Positions 36,410 through 45,408 of a DNA stretch of 64,000 bases are shown here, piece by piece. Below the pieces are notes generated by a model. It was not told the origin of the DNA. It did not search any database and saw only the letters and a program-made list of their open reading frames with translations. The translations under genes and the position numbers were made by a program. Source of the stretch: an uncultured Eubacterium sp. (lineage in GTDB: Bacteria; Bacillota; Clostridia; Lachnospirales; Lachnospiraceae); NCBI GenBank assembly GCA_945939115.1, contig CAMEVC010000002.1, positions 124,001 to 188,000 on the forward strand, in the 5' to 3' direction. Each line of letters begins with the position of its first letter. The first letter of the stretch is position 1.

Positions 36410-37462
36410 CTAGTTTCCAAGTGTCTTTAATATTTCAACAGTTCTGGTAAGCCCTTTTTTCATTGTATACTGTGCTTTCCAGCCTGCATTTTGCAATTTA
36501 GACGAATCCATTACAGCCTTAGTTGCTTTTGAATATCCAGCCTTTTCCACTTCATCCGGAAGTTCAAATACCACTTTCTTTCCTGCATAATCAGCTATTA
36601 TTCCTGCTAAATCCCTTAATGATATGTCCGACTCTGAATCTGCTATGTTATACGCTTCGCCACACTTTCCCTCTAAAAGACACATAATGAGTGCTGACAC
36701 CGCATCAGCCACATAAGTATATGAATAAAATTGTGTCCCCTCTGACTTAAGAACAATATCATTTCCTTCAACACCATTCTTTATAAACTGCGAAATAGCC
36801 TTGCTGTCTGACTGTAACATTGTTGGTCCATATGTTCTTGCAAGTCTTGGAATAACAATATCCATATCCTTCTGTTTAATATATGCCTGACATAATGCCT
36901 CTCCCGCTCTCTTGCCTTCAGGATAACCGGCACGCATAGTATTACAGTTAATATATCCACAATAATCTTCTGTGAACTTATCAACATCTCCTCTGTTCTC
37001 TCCATATATCTCTACTGATGATGCAAAAACGAATCTTTCTACATTATGTGATGCTGCAAACTTAAGAAGATTATTAGTTCCCATAATATTCGCTGTTATT
37101 GTTCCAATCGGATCTGTCGCATATGCCTTAGGATGAGTATTACTTGCAAGGTGAATCACATAATCAACTTTTTGCTCAAGATTTATCTCATCCTCATTAA
37201 TATCTGTCTTGTAAAAGATAAAATTGTTATTATCCCAATAACTTTCAAATCTTTTTCTTGCTTTCTCTTCATTTCTTCCAAGTGCTATGATTTTACAGTT
37301 AAGATCTTTTCTTGACATAATTACATCTATCAGAAAACTTCCTATCATGCCGGTAGCCCCAGATATCATAAATGTCTTGTTTTTCAGCTTTGTCCATTCA
37401 TAATTCAGGCTGGCAATTTTGCTTATGTCCTCCTGATATAAATCATTCTCTAATAACAACAT
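36410..37462 (-). CDS. NAD(P)-dependent epimerase/dehydratase (extended SDR)
   Basis: A 350-residue nucleotide-sugar SDR. The dinucleotide site is SGATGMIGSFLIDVI (about 33-48), the catalytic Ser lies in FASSVEIYG and the Tyr-Lys pair in GYPEGKRAGE. The sequence most resembles dTDP-glucose dehydratase/UDP-glucuronate decarboxylase relatives. It is 18 bp from a TarI/IspD-like cytidylyltransferase, so it may act on a CDP-linked sugar or polyol; this pairing is seen in several Gram-positive teichoic acid and capsule loci. Exact reaction unknown. Confidence 0.85.
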   Translation of the reverse strand: MLLLENDLYQEDISKIASLNYEWTKLKNKTFMISGATGMIGSFLIDVIMSRKDLNCKIIALGRNEEKARKRFESYWDNNNFIFYKTDINEDEINLEQKVDYVIHLASNTHPKAYATDPIGTITANIMGTNNLLKFAASHNVERFVFASSVEIYGENRGDVDKFTEDYCGYINCNTMRAGYPEGKRAGEALCQAYIKQKDMDIVIPRLARTYGPTMLQSDSKAISQFIKNGVEGNDIVLKSEGTQFYSYTYVADAVSALIMCLLEGKCGEAYNIADSESDISLRDLAGIIADYAGKKVVFELPDEVEKAGYSKATKAVMDSSKLQNAGWKAQYTMKKGLTRTVEILKTLGN

Positions 37463-37480
37463 ATCTTCACCTTTTCTTTC

Positions 37481-38200
37481 CTACTTCAGCCAATTATCTC
37501 TGTCTGTATTAAGGTATGCCTTAAACATTTCAAGGTCATCCTTAGTTGTAAGTTTAATATTCTTATCTGAACCCGCTGCAAAATACAATCTTTCTCCAAG
37601 TTCTACCATCATTGTATTAGTATATGATGAACCATAGATTCCTATTTCTTTCTCAAATGCTTCATTATATGCCCAGAGTAACTTTCCAAACTTGTATGCC
37701 TGTGGTGTTGATACTCTTCTTAATGTTTCTCTTGGAATATACCTAACTGTTGATATCTCATCATCCTTAACAAATATCTGCTCATTATATGGCATTGATG
37801 TTACCGCATTTCCATACTGGTTACACTTGATAATTACATCTGAGAGTACACTTGCATCAACAAGTGGTCTAATTCCATCATGAATAATAATGTTATCATC
37901 ATCATTACATTTACCCTGAAGATTCTTTACACCATTATATATTGATTCCTGACCTGTACTGCCGCCTGATACAATCCATTTAAGCTTAGTGATATTAAAC
38001 TGCTTCGCATATGCACGAAGAATATCATGCCATCCATCTATACATACTACCTCTATTGCATCTATTTCCGGATGCTTCTGAAATCCCTCTAAAGTATATA
38101 TAAGTACTGGTTTGTCATAAACATTAATAAACTGCTTTGGTATATCCTGTCCCATTCTGTGTCCTGAGCCACCAGCAATAATAACCGCTATATTAGACAT
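37481..38200 (-). CDS. IspD/TarI-family cytidylyltransferase
   Basis: A 239-residue CTP-dependent enzyme. The CTP-binding start is AVIIAGGSGHRMGQDIPKQF; IIHDGIRPLVD and the C-terminal NIKLTTKDDLEMFKAYL are family motifs. IspD makes CDP-methylerythritol, while TarI makes CDP-ribitol for teichoic acid. Position between a TagF-like polymerase and an SDR inside a glycan operon favours a TarI-like role in making a CDP-polyol or related donor. Spacing is 11-18 bp on both sides with AGGAGG upstream. Confidence 0.85.
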   Translation of the reverse strand: MSNIAVIIAGGSGHRMGQDIPKQFINVYDKPVLIYTLEGFQKHPEIDAIEVVCIDGWHDILRAYAKQFNITKLKWIVSGGSTGQESIYNGVKNLQGKCNDDDNIIIHDGIRPLVDASVLSDVIIKCNQYGNAVTSMPYNEQIFVKDDEISTVRYIPRETLRRVSTPQAYKFGKLLWAYNEAFEKEIGIYGSSYTNTMMVELGERLYFAAGSDKNIKLTTKDDLEMFKAYLNTDRDNWLK

Positions 38201-38211
38201 ATTAAATCCTC

Positions 38212-39477
38212 CTAATTATTGTAATCTTCATAAATTGCATCAGCAAATCTCTTAGATATATTCTTATAATCCCCGACAAACTGTTCCACTTTCTTTTGTC
38301 TGGCTTCTTTTAATTCATCCTGACCATTTTTAAGTCTGTCTAATATCTGGCACACTTCATCCCAGTTATTGGCAACATAATTAACCGACAGAATATCCTT
38401 AAAAAATGGATTAATCTTCATACCGGTAGGGCAATAAACTATTGGTTTACCCGTAAGATAATATTCCATAATTACACTTGAAAAATCTGTAACAAGCACA
38501 TCTGATGACCAGAATTTATCCGCATATTCTTTACCCGTATCATATAAGAATCTGCTATCTTCTGAAAAAAACTTAAGATATTCCTTAACCTCATCTTCTG
38601 TCATTCGTCCAACTTCTAATGAATGTGGAAATAACATTGGATGTGGCCTGAAGATAAGTGATGTATCTTCGTTATTCTTAATATAATCAATCATATTATC
38701 TTTAAATCTGAAGTAATTACTTCCGCCTACTTCAACATCCTCTGACCATCTCGGAGTCCACATTACTTTATAATGGTTATCTTCTTTCGCATTTTCCTGC
38801 TGTGACATAAAATCCTGAAAAGCCGGATAGCCCAGATTTAAAGATTTTCTATAACCTTTTTTATGAGAATGTTTGAATCTGTCAATGTTTTTCTTCTGAT
38901 ATATCTCATTCTCTGCAAAGAAAAGGTGTATATTCCTAAAGAATATCTTTGCCATTGAAAGATTTGCCATATCAGTGAAATTATATCCATAATTCAGATA
39001 ACATGTTCTGGCGTACTTTACAACATTTGCACTTCTGTATTGAACTGGAAGATATGTATCATACGGTCTCTGATAAAAAACATAATCCGGCTTAAGCTGT
39101 GTTAAATCATACCAGCCGTTTTCTGTTTTAGCATCAATAACCTGTGCATCCGGATACATTTTCCTGATGTCACCATAATTATCTTCTCCTGACTGCGTTA
39201 CATCATCTGGTATTGCAAGCAGCCATGTTGAAAATCTTTCATCCCTGCTTAACTGTGCATAAACACTTTTTAACTTATTCCATATTGTCAGGTCCTGAAC
39301 AAGAAATACCATTGTAATTTTAGACTGCTTAGGTGACTTTTTGCTGCACATTTTCTTAATACGGAAATATGCCATCAGATTTCCAATTGGGAATCCGTTC
39401 CTGTACATCTGCCCTAATGCCCTGACAAATGCTAATCCAGAACATTTATGATATATTTTCAACAATAATTGATACAT
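38212..39477 (-). CDS. CDP-glycerol glycerophosphotransferase family protein (TagF/TarL-like)
   Basis: A 421-residue enzyme predicted to transfer polyol-phosphate from a CDP donor to a glycan. The family's C-terminal domain is clear: PHPMLFPHS (HP motif), LYDTGKEYADKFWSSDVLVTDFSSVIMEYYL (SD.lITDYSS-like) and GKPIVYCPTG. The N-terminal part is shorter than in TagF, closer to TagB/TarL-like single transferases, so it may add one or few residues. It works logically with the cytidylyltransferase 11 bp downstream. This implies phosphodiester-linked substituents in the polymer. Confidence 0.88.
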   Translation of the reverse strand: MYQLLLKIYHKCSGLAFVRALGQMYRNGFPIGNLMAYFRIKKMCSKKSPKQSKITMVFLVQDLTIWNKLKSVYAQLSRDERFSTWLLAIPDDVTQSGEDNYGDIRKMYPDAQVIDAKTENGWYDLTQLKPDYVFYQRPYDTYLPVQYRSANVVKYARTCYLNYGYNFTDMANLSMAKIFFRNIHLFFAENEIYQKKNIDRFKHSHKKGYRKSLNLGYPAFQDFMSQQENAKEDNHYKVMWTPRWSEDVEVGGSNYFRFKDNMIDYIKNNEDTSLIFRPHPMLFPHSLEVGRMTEDEVKEYLKFFSEDSRFLYDTGKEYADKFWSSDVLVTDFSSVIMEYYLTGKPIVYCPTGMKINPFFKDILSVNYVANNWDEVCQILDRLKNGQDELKEARQKKVEQFVGDYKNISKRFADAIYEDYNN

Positions 39478-39500
39478 GTGTCCCTCCAGTTAAGATGAAA

Positions 39501-40433
39501 TCATCCTCTATGCATAAGATTTCCAAGCTTTATGTAGGCGAAAAACAGGCCATACTTCAACACATACTGCACTTTCTTCATAAAACTGCTGTCTTCCCAG
39601 TCTGCTATTGCAATATATGCATTAAGCCCGCCTCTCTTTAAGGCATTGTAAAAGCCCTGGAAAATTCCAAATCTTTTATCATATGGAAATATATGCTTCT
39701 CATATATAACCAGCATATCGTTCATAAACATTTTGCTGTAATGCCCTGCACCAGAGACTCCTGTAAGCTTATAATCTATAAGTCTCTCATCGAAAAATGC
39801 AATTTTAACACCTTCATCGCACAGATGCAGCCAGTATGGATAATCTTCTATGAGTCTTGTCTCTTCTGAATAATATCCATGTTTTTCAAATAATTCCTTC
39901 TTTACAAAAAATGCTGGAGCCGGAAGGCAGTTTCTTCTAAAAAGCCTTTCTCTTAACTGCTGTGGTGTATATGATGCCAGCAGTTTATAGTTGTCTTCAC
40001 ATGATGCAAGGTTGTAATGATAATTTCCATTCTCATCCACACCTCTTACCTTGGCTACGCATACAAGACATCCAGAATCATCAAGGAACTTCTTATATTT
40101 TGATAATACATTAGTGTCATTAAGAACATCCTCGGCCGCAAGATCTTTTATATACTCACCATTTGCCAGCTTTAATGCCTGATTATTATTCTTAACAGTA
40201 CCTACATTTTCTGGTATTGCATTAATAATTACATTTACAATATTAGGTGTTTTATGTTCATTAATGTATGCCTCTATCTTAGGCAGTTCTTCCTTTGCAT
40301 TAGGTGAACCATCATCTGAAATAATAATCTCTATCATAGGGTAATCCTGTCTGAAAACGCTATCAAGAGTATCATATATTCCATCAAAATTCTTATATGT
40401 CATTATTACAAATGATATCAGATCTTTAGTCAT
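39501..40433 (-). CDS. Family 2 glycosyltransferase
   Basis: A 310-residue GT-A enzyme: SFVIMTYKNFDGIYDTLDSVF, IISDDGSPNAKEELP and the unusual donor-site string DLAAEDVLND where most relatives have a DxD. FFVKKELFEKHGYY and RLIEDYPYWLHLCDEG (with the ED pair) match the acceptor/catalytic region. No membrane segment. Its sugar specificity is unknown. AGGAGAGGCT is the ribosome site, and the gene is 8 bp after the aminotransferase, suggesting it uses the amino sugar made there (inference). Confidence 0.85.
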   Translation of the reverse strand: MTKDLISFVIMTYKNFDGIYDTLDSVFRQDYPMIEIIISDDGSPNAKEELPKIEAYINEHKTPNIVNVIINAIPENVGTVKNNNQALKLANGEYIKDLAAEDVLNDTNVLSKYKKFLDDSGCLVCVAKVRGVDENGNYHYNLASCEDNYKLLASYTPQQLRERLFRRNCLPAPAFFVKKELFEKHGYYSEETRLIEDYPYWLHLCDEGVKIAFFDERLIDYKLTGVSGAGHYSKMFMNDMLVIYEKHIFPYDKRFGIFQGFYNALKRGGLNAYIAIADWEDSSFMKKVQYVLKYGLFFAYIKLGNLMHRG

Positions 40434-40441
40434 AGCCTCTC

Positions 40442-41530
40442 CTAAAATGCATTTAATGCATCTACAATATAATCAATTTCTTCACTTGTTAATCCCGGAT
40501 AGAGTGGAATACTCAACTCTGTTGCACATATCTTTTCAGCAATTGGATAATCCCCCGCTTTCTTTCCCATATCCGCATATGCCTGCTGAAGGTGTATTGC
40601 AGTTGGATAATGAATAAGTGTATGTATTCCTTTATCTGCAAGATACTTCTGCAGTTCATCCCTGTCATCGCAGAATACAGGGAATATATGATAAACATTC
40701 TCCTCTGTATACTTTGGAAGTCTTATCTTATCATTCTTAATTCTGTCATAATATATATTAGCGATTCTGACTCTTTCTTTAGTCCATTCATCCAGCTTCT
40801 TAAGCTTTACAGAAAGAAATCCTGCCTGAAGTTCATCAAGTCTTGAGTTAACTCCCTTATAATCATGCTTATATTTCTTAGTTGAGCCATAATTTCCTAA
40901 CGCTCTCATTTTATCTGCAAGCTCTTTGTTATCTGTTATAACAGCCCCGGCATCACCAAATGCACCAAGGTTCTTTCCTGGATAAAAACTAAAAGCTCCT
41001 ACTGTTCCGAATGAACCAGCCTTCTTTCCCTTATGCATTGCACCATGAGCCTGTGCTGTATCTTCAAATACGTAAAGATTGTGTTTCTTGGCTATCTCGC
41101 ATATTCTTGTCATATCAGCCATTCTTCCATACAGATGTACTGCAATAATAGCCTTTGTTTTATCAGTGATGGCTTCTTCTATTCTGTCCGGGTCAACTTC
41201 AAGATGGTCTAATGTTGGCTCTACAAGAACAGGTGTAGCCCCAACATAACTTACAGCAAGAGCAGTTGCAATAAATGTATTAGATGGAACAATTACCTCA
41301 TCCCCCTCACCTATATCACACGCTCTTAACATAAGCTGAAGGGCATCAAGTCCGTTACCCATTCCAACACAATAATTAGAACCGCAGTATTCAGCAAATT
41401 CCGATTCGAATTTTTCCAGTTTCTTTCCCTGTATAAACCACTGGGCTTCAAAAACCTCATTATAAACTTTGCTGAATTCTTCCTTCAAAGGTTCATGCAT
41501 TTTCTTAAAATTAGCATACTGAATATCCAT
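40442..41530 (-). CDS. DegT/DnrJ/EryC1 sugar aminotransferase, FdtB-like
   Basis: A 362-residue PLP enzyme. The PLP lysine is Lys186 in [15 protein letters not shown]; other family blocks are [34 protein letters not shown] and [11 protein letters not shown]. It probably puts an amino group at C3 of a dTDP-3-keto-6-deoxyhexose made by the upstream FdtA-like isomerase, giving dTDP-Fuc3N or dTDP-Qui3N. ATG 41530 has GGAGGTAAAA; a GTG start at 41542 overlaps that site. dTDP-4-keto-6-deoxyglucose would come from RfbA/RfbB at 51-53 kb. Confidence 0.9.
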   Translation of the reverse strand: MDIQYANFKKMHEPLKEEFSKVYNEVFEAQWFIQGKKLEKFESEFAEYCGSNYCVGMGNGLDALQLMLRACDIGEGDEVIVPSNTFIATALAVSYVGATPVLVEPTLDHLEVDPDRIEEAITDKTKAIIAVHLYGRMADMTRICEIAKKHNLYVFEDTAQAHGAMHKGKKAGSFGTVGAFSFYPGKNLGAFGDAGAVITDNKELADKMRALGNYGSTKKYKHDYKGVNSRLDELQAGFLSVKLKKLDEWTKERVRIANIYYDRIKNDKIRLPKYTEENVYHIFPVFCDDRDELQKYLADKGIHTLIHYPTAIHLQQAYADMGKKAGDYPIAEKICATELSIPLYPGLTSEEIDYIVDALNAF

Positions 41531-41541
41531 TTTTACCTCCA

Positions 41542-41949
41542 CTAAGCCTCAAGCTCTTCCACATATTTTTTAAAGTCGTCATAATTCCTTATATAATCTG
41601 ATTCATCATATAATTCAGATGCCAGAACCATAAGAACGGCATCCTCTGAAAAGTCGAACATCTCTCTCCATACCGCCGAATCAATAAACAATCCTTTGTT
41701 AGGATTATCCAGTAGAACATCCTCCTTTTCCATGCCGTTATCAAGAAGGATTTTACAACTTCCATGAACACATATCAACACCTGCTTTAAACACTTGTGA
41801 GCGTGGTAACCTCTTCTTACGCCTTCACCAGTTCCATACATATAATATACCCTCTTTATATCGAAAGGAATATTCTTATTCTGTTCCAGAGCTATAAGAG
41901 TTCCTCTGTCATCTCCATGTTCTTCAAAATTAATAATCTTAATTTCCAT
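41542..41949 (-). CDS. dTDP-4-keto-6-deoxyglucose 3,4-ketoisomerase, FdtA/QdtA-like cupin
   Basis: A 135-residue cupin. Motifs match the family: [55 protein letters not shown] and the C-terminal [19 protein letters not shown]. The HAH and downstream acid are the catalytic region. It is 11 bp upstream of the FdtB-like aminotransferase, making a two-step 3-amino sugar module. ATG 41949 has GAGGATTGTT; the in-frame ATG 12 bases upstream has a poorly spaced site. Whether product is Fuc3N or Qui3N cannot be decided by eye. Confidence 0.9.
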   Translation of the reverse strand: MEIKIINFEEHGDDRGTLIALEQNKNIPFDIKRVYYMYGTGEGVRRGYHAHKCLKQVLICVHGSCKILLDNGMEKEDVLLDNPNKGLFIDSAVWREMFDFSEDAVLMVLASELYDESDYIRNYDDFKKYVEELEA

Positions 41950-41967
41950 AACAATCCTCATTTCCTG

Positions 41968-43230
41968 CTAATCATTTTTCTTGTTACCGCCAACAAATGT
42001 AGCAAATATGCATACAACATACACTACCAGAATAGTTGTCATTGCCAGTCCATAAACAAGACCAGCTCCCCATATTGCATAATGTCTGACAATCATATTC
42101 ATAAATATTACATCAATAATAAGTGCTATAATATACGCAATTATTATTACATGCTGCCTTCTTATTACAGTAAGAATTACTGAGCCAAACGAATCCAGTG
42201 CCGAAACACCACCAAATAATAATAATAATATAAAAAGCGGCCTATATGCATTTAATTCAACACCATATATTAACTGTAAAACCGGTATTCCTAAAAGAGC
42301 ACCTCCAATTACAACAATAACTGTTACTGCCGCTATCATAAGCATCTGTTTCATAAGAAGTCCTACAAGTTTCTTCTTTTTATCAGACTCCCATAAAACT
42401 CCCATCTGGACTATATAAGGTTTAAAAATAAAGCTTCCAAACATATTTATAACAAATACCGGCATAAATATAATGTTAAAAATCGTCTGCATATCTTCAG
42501 AGAGAATCGCATCTATAGCATATTTAGGCGAATTAACAAGATAGTTATACAAAAAAGCACCCGCACATATAGGCAGACATGCTGCCAGAAGGCTTAAAAT
42601 TTTCTTAAATTCCAGAGTACTTCTGATATCATAATATCTGAATATCGTATAATTAAGTATTGCAGAAAATGCTATTGCAGATACAGTAAGACATACAGAA
42701 GATACAATAAGATTTCTCGTAATTATAAATACAATTGAGAATATTAATGATGCCATAAATATCCTTATTGCTAACATCTTGGAAGCTATGTCAAGTCTTC
42801 CTCTCTTCTGGAGTTCTCCCTGCATTACATCATCATATCCATCAACAGCCCTGTATAACGACAGTGTCATAAGGACAATAAGCTTTTCGCCTCTGTAGCC
42901 ATTGAAAAGCGAATACACAAGACATGTCACCAGCATTATTGCTATAGTAACATATCGCGATGTTTTATATGTAGAAAATGAGTACTGGCCAGAAGCATCA
43001 GAAGCCTGATAATCACGCATTGAATAGCTTCCAACACTTGCAAACATCTGACTTACGGAATATGCAATTGAAAACACTCCTGCTGTAAACAGTCCCCCTA
43101 CTCTTGTAACAACCAGCAAAAGTATTGCTGACTGAAATGAGTATATAAGGCTTGCTACCACATTCCATATAACGCTTTTCTTTCCAATATCTTTATCATT
43201 ACCTGCTAACAGCTTAACCAACCAGTTCAA
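41968..43230 (-). CDS. Wzx-type oligosaccharide flippase (MOP superfamily)
   Basis: A 420-residue protein with about 12 membrane segments. The start, KKSVIWNVVASLIYSFQSAILLLVVTR, followed by GLFTAGVFSIAYSVSQMFASVGSYSMRDYQASD, fits Wzx/RfbX proteins. It should flip undecaprenyl-linked oligosaccharide. The same operon also has the Wzm/Wzt ABC exporter, so two transport routes coexist; either two polymers are made or the flippase moves a small precursor used for decoration. Nine-residue-scale spacing to the FdtA-like gene. Confidence 0.88.
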   Translation of the reverse strand: MNWLVKLLAGNDKDIGKKSVIWNVVASLIYSFQSAILLLVVTRVGGLFTAGVFSIAYSVSQMFASVGSYSMRDYQASDASGQYSFSTYKTSRYVTIAIMLVTCLVYSLFNGYRGEKLIVLMTLSLYRAVDGYDDVMQGELQKRGRLDIASKMLAIRIFMASLIFSIVFIITRNLIVSSVCLTVSAIAFSAILNYTIFRYYDIRSTLEFKKILSLLAACLPICAGAFLYNYLVNSPKYAIDAILSEDMQTIFNIIFMPVFVINMFGSFIFKPYIVQMGVLWESDKKKKLVGLLMKQMLMIAAVTVIVVIGGALLGIPVLQLIYGVELNAYRPLFILLLLFGGVSALDSFGSVILTVIRRQHVIIIAYIIALIIDVIFMNMIVRHYAIWGAGLVYGLAMTTILVVYVVCIFATFVGGNKKND

Positions 43231-43254
43231 TAATATATCCTCAACTTATCTATT

Positions 43255-43596
43255 TTATTTCTTTTCTCTCATATTCTCACGAATAGCTATTTCTTCCGTA
43301 AGATTTCTTAATTTATCTTCAAGAACAGAAATCTTTATTGACATAACAAAAACCCTTAATATCAACAAGAAAATAACAACAACAAATACAAAATTAACTG
43401 GTGCCTGAAATCCGAGTAATGCAGAACCCCAGCTGGCAATTCCAGGAAATACACTCAACAGCACAAGCACAAGTGCAAAAAATATCCAGAAAACTGTGTC
43501 ATTGATATTCATCTGGGATTTTCTTAACTTTCTTGCTATGTAAAAGCATGTAAGTATTGAAATAACTATTAAAACAATTTTTAAACTTAATGACAT
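43255..43596 (-). CDS. DUF2304 small membrane protein
   Basis: A 113-residue protein with three hydrophobic segments and a charged C-terminal helix (EDKLRNLTEEIAIRENMREKK). The pattern ISILTCFYIARKLRKSQMNINDTVFWIFFALVLVLLSVFP matches DUF2304. These proteins are nearly always next to a short DPM-like GT2, as here (2 bp away), and probably form a membrane platform for it. GAGAGGGCTGTAAGT precedes ATG. Confidence 0.88.
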   Translation of the reverse strand: MSLSLKIVLIVISILTCFYIARKLRKSQMNINDTVFWIFFALVLVLLSVFPGIASWGSALLGFQAPVNFVFVVVIFLLILRVFVMSIKISVLEDKLRNLTEEIAIRENMREKK

Positions 43597-43598
43597 AC

Positions 43599-44297
43599 TT
43601 ACAGCCCTCTCTTTCTAAACCACTGCACAAAAAGTATTGATGTGGTCATATTAAACATATACTTTATACTGTTAATTGGATTAAGATAACTTTCTCCGGC
43701 AATTCTGTCATTCATTTCTACCTGATATTCTCCAACCTTAGCTCCACATCTTGTAAGATATGCAACCGTATCAGGTTCTGGTCCGAAATTCATACTTGTT
43801 GCAAGCTTATGAATCATTCTTTTGTTAAACATTCTCATTCCAGATGTTGGATCTTTTATCTTCTTATGACATGTTATAAGTATACAGAATTCAATAAGTC
43901 TGCTTCCCAGCATTCTTGCTGTAAATGGTTTCTTCTCTGTTGCAAATCTTGAACCAATTACAATATCAAGATTCTTTTCTTCCGCCATCCGTTCCATTCC
44001 CTCTATAAACTGAGGATTATGCTGACCATCTCCATCAAACTGTATAGCATAGTCATAATCATTAACTAATGCATACTTCATACCTGCCTGAAATGCACCT
44101 GACAGTCCAAGATTAACAGGAAGATCTACAAGATTATATCCATGCTCCCTGCATAATTTAGCGGTATTATCCCTTGAACCATCATTAACAACAACATAAT
44201 CTAATTGTCTGTAGTTATTAATAAGATTATCAACCACTCTGACAATATTCTCTTCCTCATTGTACGCCGGAATAATAACCAGTACTCTTTTATCCAT
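43599..44297 (-). CDS. Family 2 glycosyltransferase, DPM-like
   Basis: A 232-residue GT2: VLVIIPAYNEEENI, VVNDGSRDNTAKL, IQFDGDGQHNPQFI (DxD) and the acceptor-side GSRFATEKKPF, IKDPTSGMRMFNKRMI. It probably transfers a sugar to polyprenyl phosphate. The sugar may be mannose, because a GDP-mannose pyrophosphorylase is encoded immediately upstream (17 bp); this is inference from context. Co-occurs with DUF2304. Confidence 0.9.
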   Translation of the reverse strand: MDKRVLVIIPAYNEEENIVRVVDNLINNYRQLDYVVVNDGSRDNTAKLCREHGYNLVDLPVNLGLSGAFQAGMKYALVNDYDYAIQFDGDGQHNPQFIEGMERMAEEKNLDIVIGSRFATEKKPFTARMLGSRLIEFCILITCHKKIKDPTSGMRMFNKRMIHKLATSMNFGPEPDTVAYLTRCGAKVGEYQVEMNDRIAGESYLNPINSIKYMFNMTTSILFVQWFRKRGL

Positions 44298-44314
44298 AAA
44301 ATCCCTCTTTCTAA

Positions 44315-45385
44315 TTACAGATACTCATTCTTTCCTTCTTCACGAAGCTTTGCAAGTACCTGCTTGATTTCTCCTGCATTCTCTTTAGTTGTAATAAGAG
44401 TTGCATCCGTAGTGTCAACAACTACGATATCTCTTAAACCAACTGTGGCAATAAGCTTTTCGCCACCTTCAATTACACATCCCTTAGTATTAACTGCAAC
44501 TACGTTACCGTTAATTACATTGCTGTTATCATCATTCTTCTTGATTCTTCCAACTGCAAGCCATGAACCGACATCATCCCATCCAAAATTACCAGGAAGT
44601 GTATAGATAGAATCTGCTTTCTCCATAATTCCATAGTCAACTGACTGTGACTCAAGATTAGGGAATTCTTCCTCAAGCACTGCATTTTCATCAACAGTTC
44701 CAACTGCTGCCTTAATCTTTAATAATCCTTCATATGTGTCAGGCATGAACTTCTTAAAGCAGTCTAATATTGTAGATACCTTCCATACAAACATTCCACT
44801 GTTCCACAGATATGTTCCATCAGCAAGGTATGATTTAGCTGTCTCAAGATCTGGCTTCTCAACAAACTTCTCAACCGAATAAGCATTATTCTTCTTATCT
44901 GCCTGATTATACTTGATATATCCATAACCTGTCTCTGGATAATTAGGAGTAATACCAACTGTTACAAGGTTAGCTCCTTCTTCTGCAATCTGGACTGCTT
45001 CTTTAAATGTATCTGCAAATACTTCATTATTCTTGATAAGATGATCTGATGGAAGAACAATCATAACTGCATCATCATATTTGCTTGCAACATGAACTGC
45101 TCCAAGACCTACACATGGTGCTGTATTTCTTCCTATAGGCTCACATAAGATATTTTCATCTGGAATACCTGGTAACTGCTGCTTTACAAGTTCTCTGTAG
45201 TTCCTGTTAGTTGCAACATAAACATCTTTAATATCAACCAGTGGACTGATTCTTTCCACTGTAAGCTGTATCATTGTCTTTCCATCATCTGTAAGTGAAA
45301 GAAACTGCTTTGGCATATTAACACGGCTCTTTGGCCAGAATCGTTCTCCCTTACCACCTGCCATAATAAGTGCTGTAGTCTTCAT
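44315..45385 (-). CDS. manC: Mannose-1-phosphate guanylyltransferase
   Basis: A 356-residue GMP of the single-domain type, lacking the C-terminal cupin/isomerase. Signature: IMAGGKGERFWPKSRVNMPKQF with the GXGXR arginine intact; CEPIGRNTAPCVGLGAVH and FVEKPD follow, then YLWNSGMFVWK and FGWDDVGSW. It makes GDP-mannose from mannose-1-P and GTP. GGAAGGAGAATTAT precedes ATG. It could compensate for the unusual Ser in the fused enzyme at the left end of the window. Confidence 0.95.
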   Translation of the reverse strand: MKTTALIMAGGKGERFWPKSRVNMPKQFLSLTDDGKTMIQLTVERISPLVDIKDVYVATNRNYRELVKQQLPGIPDENILCEPIGRNTAPCVGLGAVHVASKYDDAVMIVLPSDHLIKNNEVFADTFKEAVQIAEEGANLVTVGITPNYPETGYGYIKYNQADKKNNAYSVEKFVEKPDLETAKSYLADGTYLWNSGMFVWKVSTILDCFKKFMPDTYEGLLKIKAAVGTVDENAVLEEEFPNLESQSVDYGIMEKADSIYTLPGNFGWDDVGSWLAVGRIKKNDDNSNVINGNVVAVNTKGCVIEGGEKLIATVGLRDIVVVDTTDATLITTKENAGEIKQVLAKLREEGKNEYL

Positions 45386-45408
45386 ATAATTCTCCTTCCT
45401 CGTTCTGA

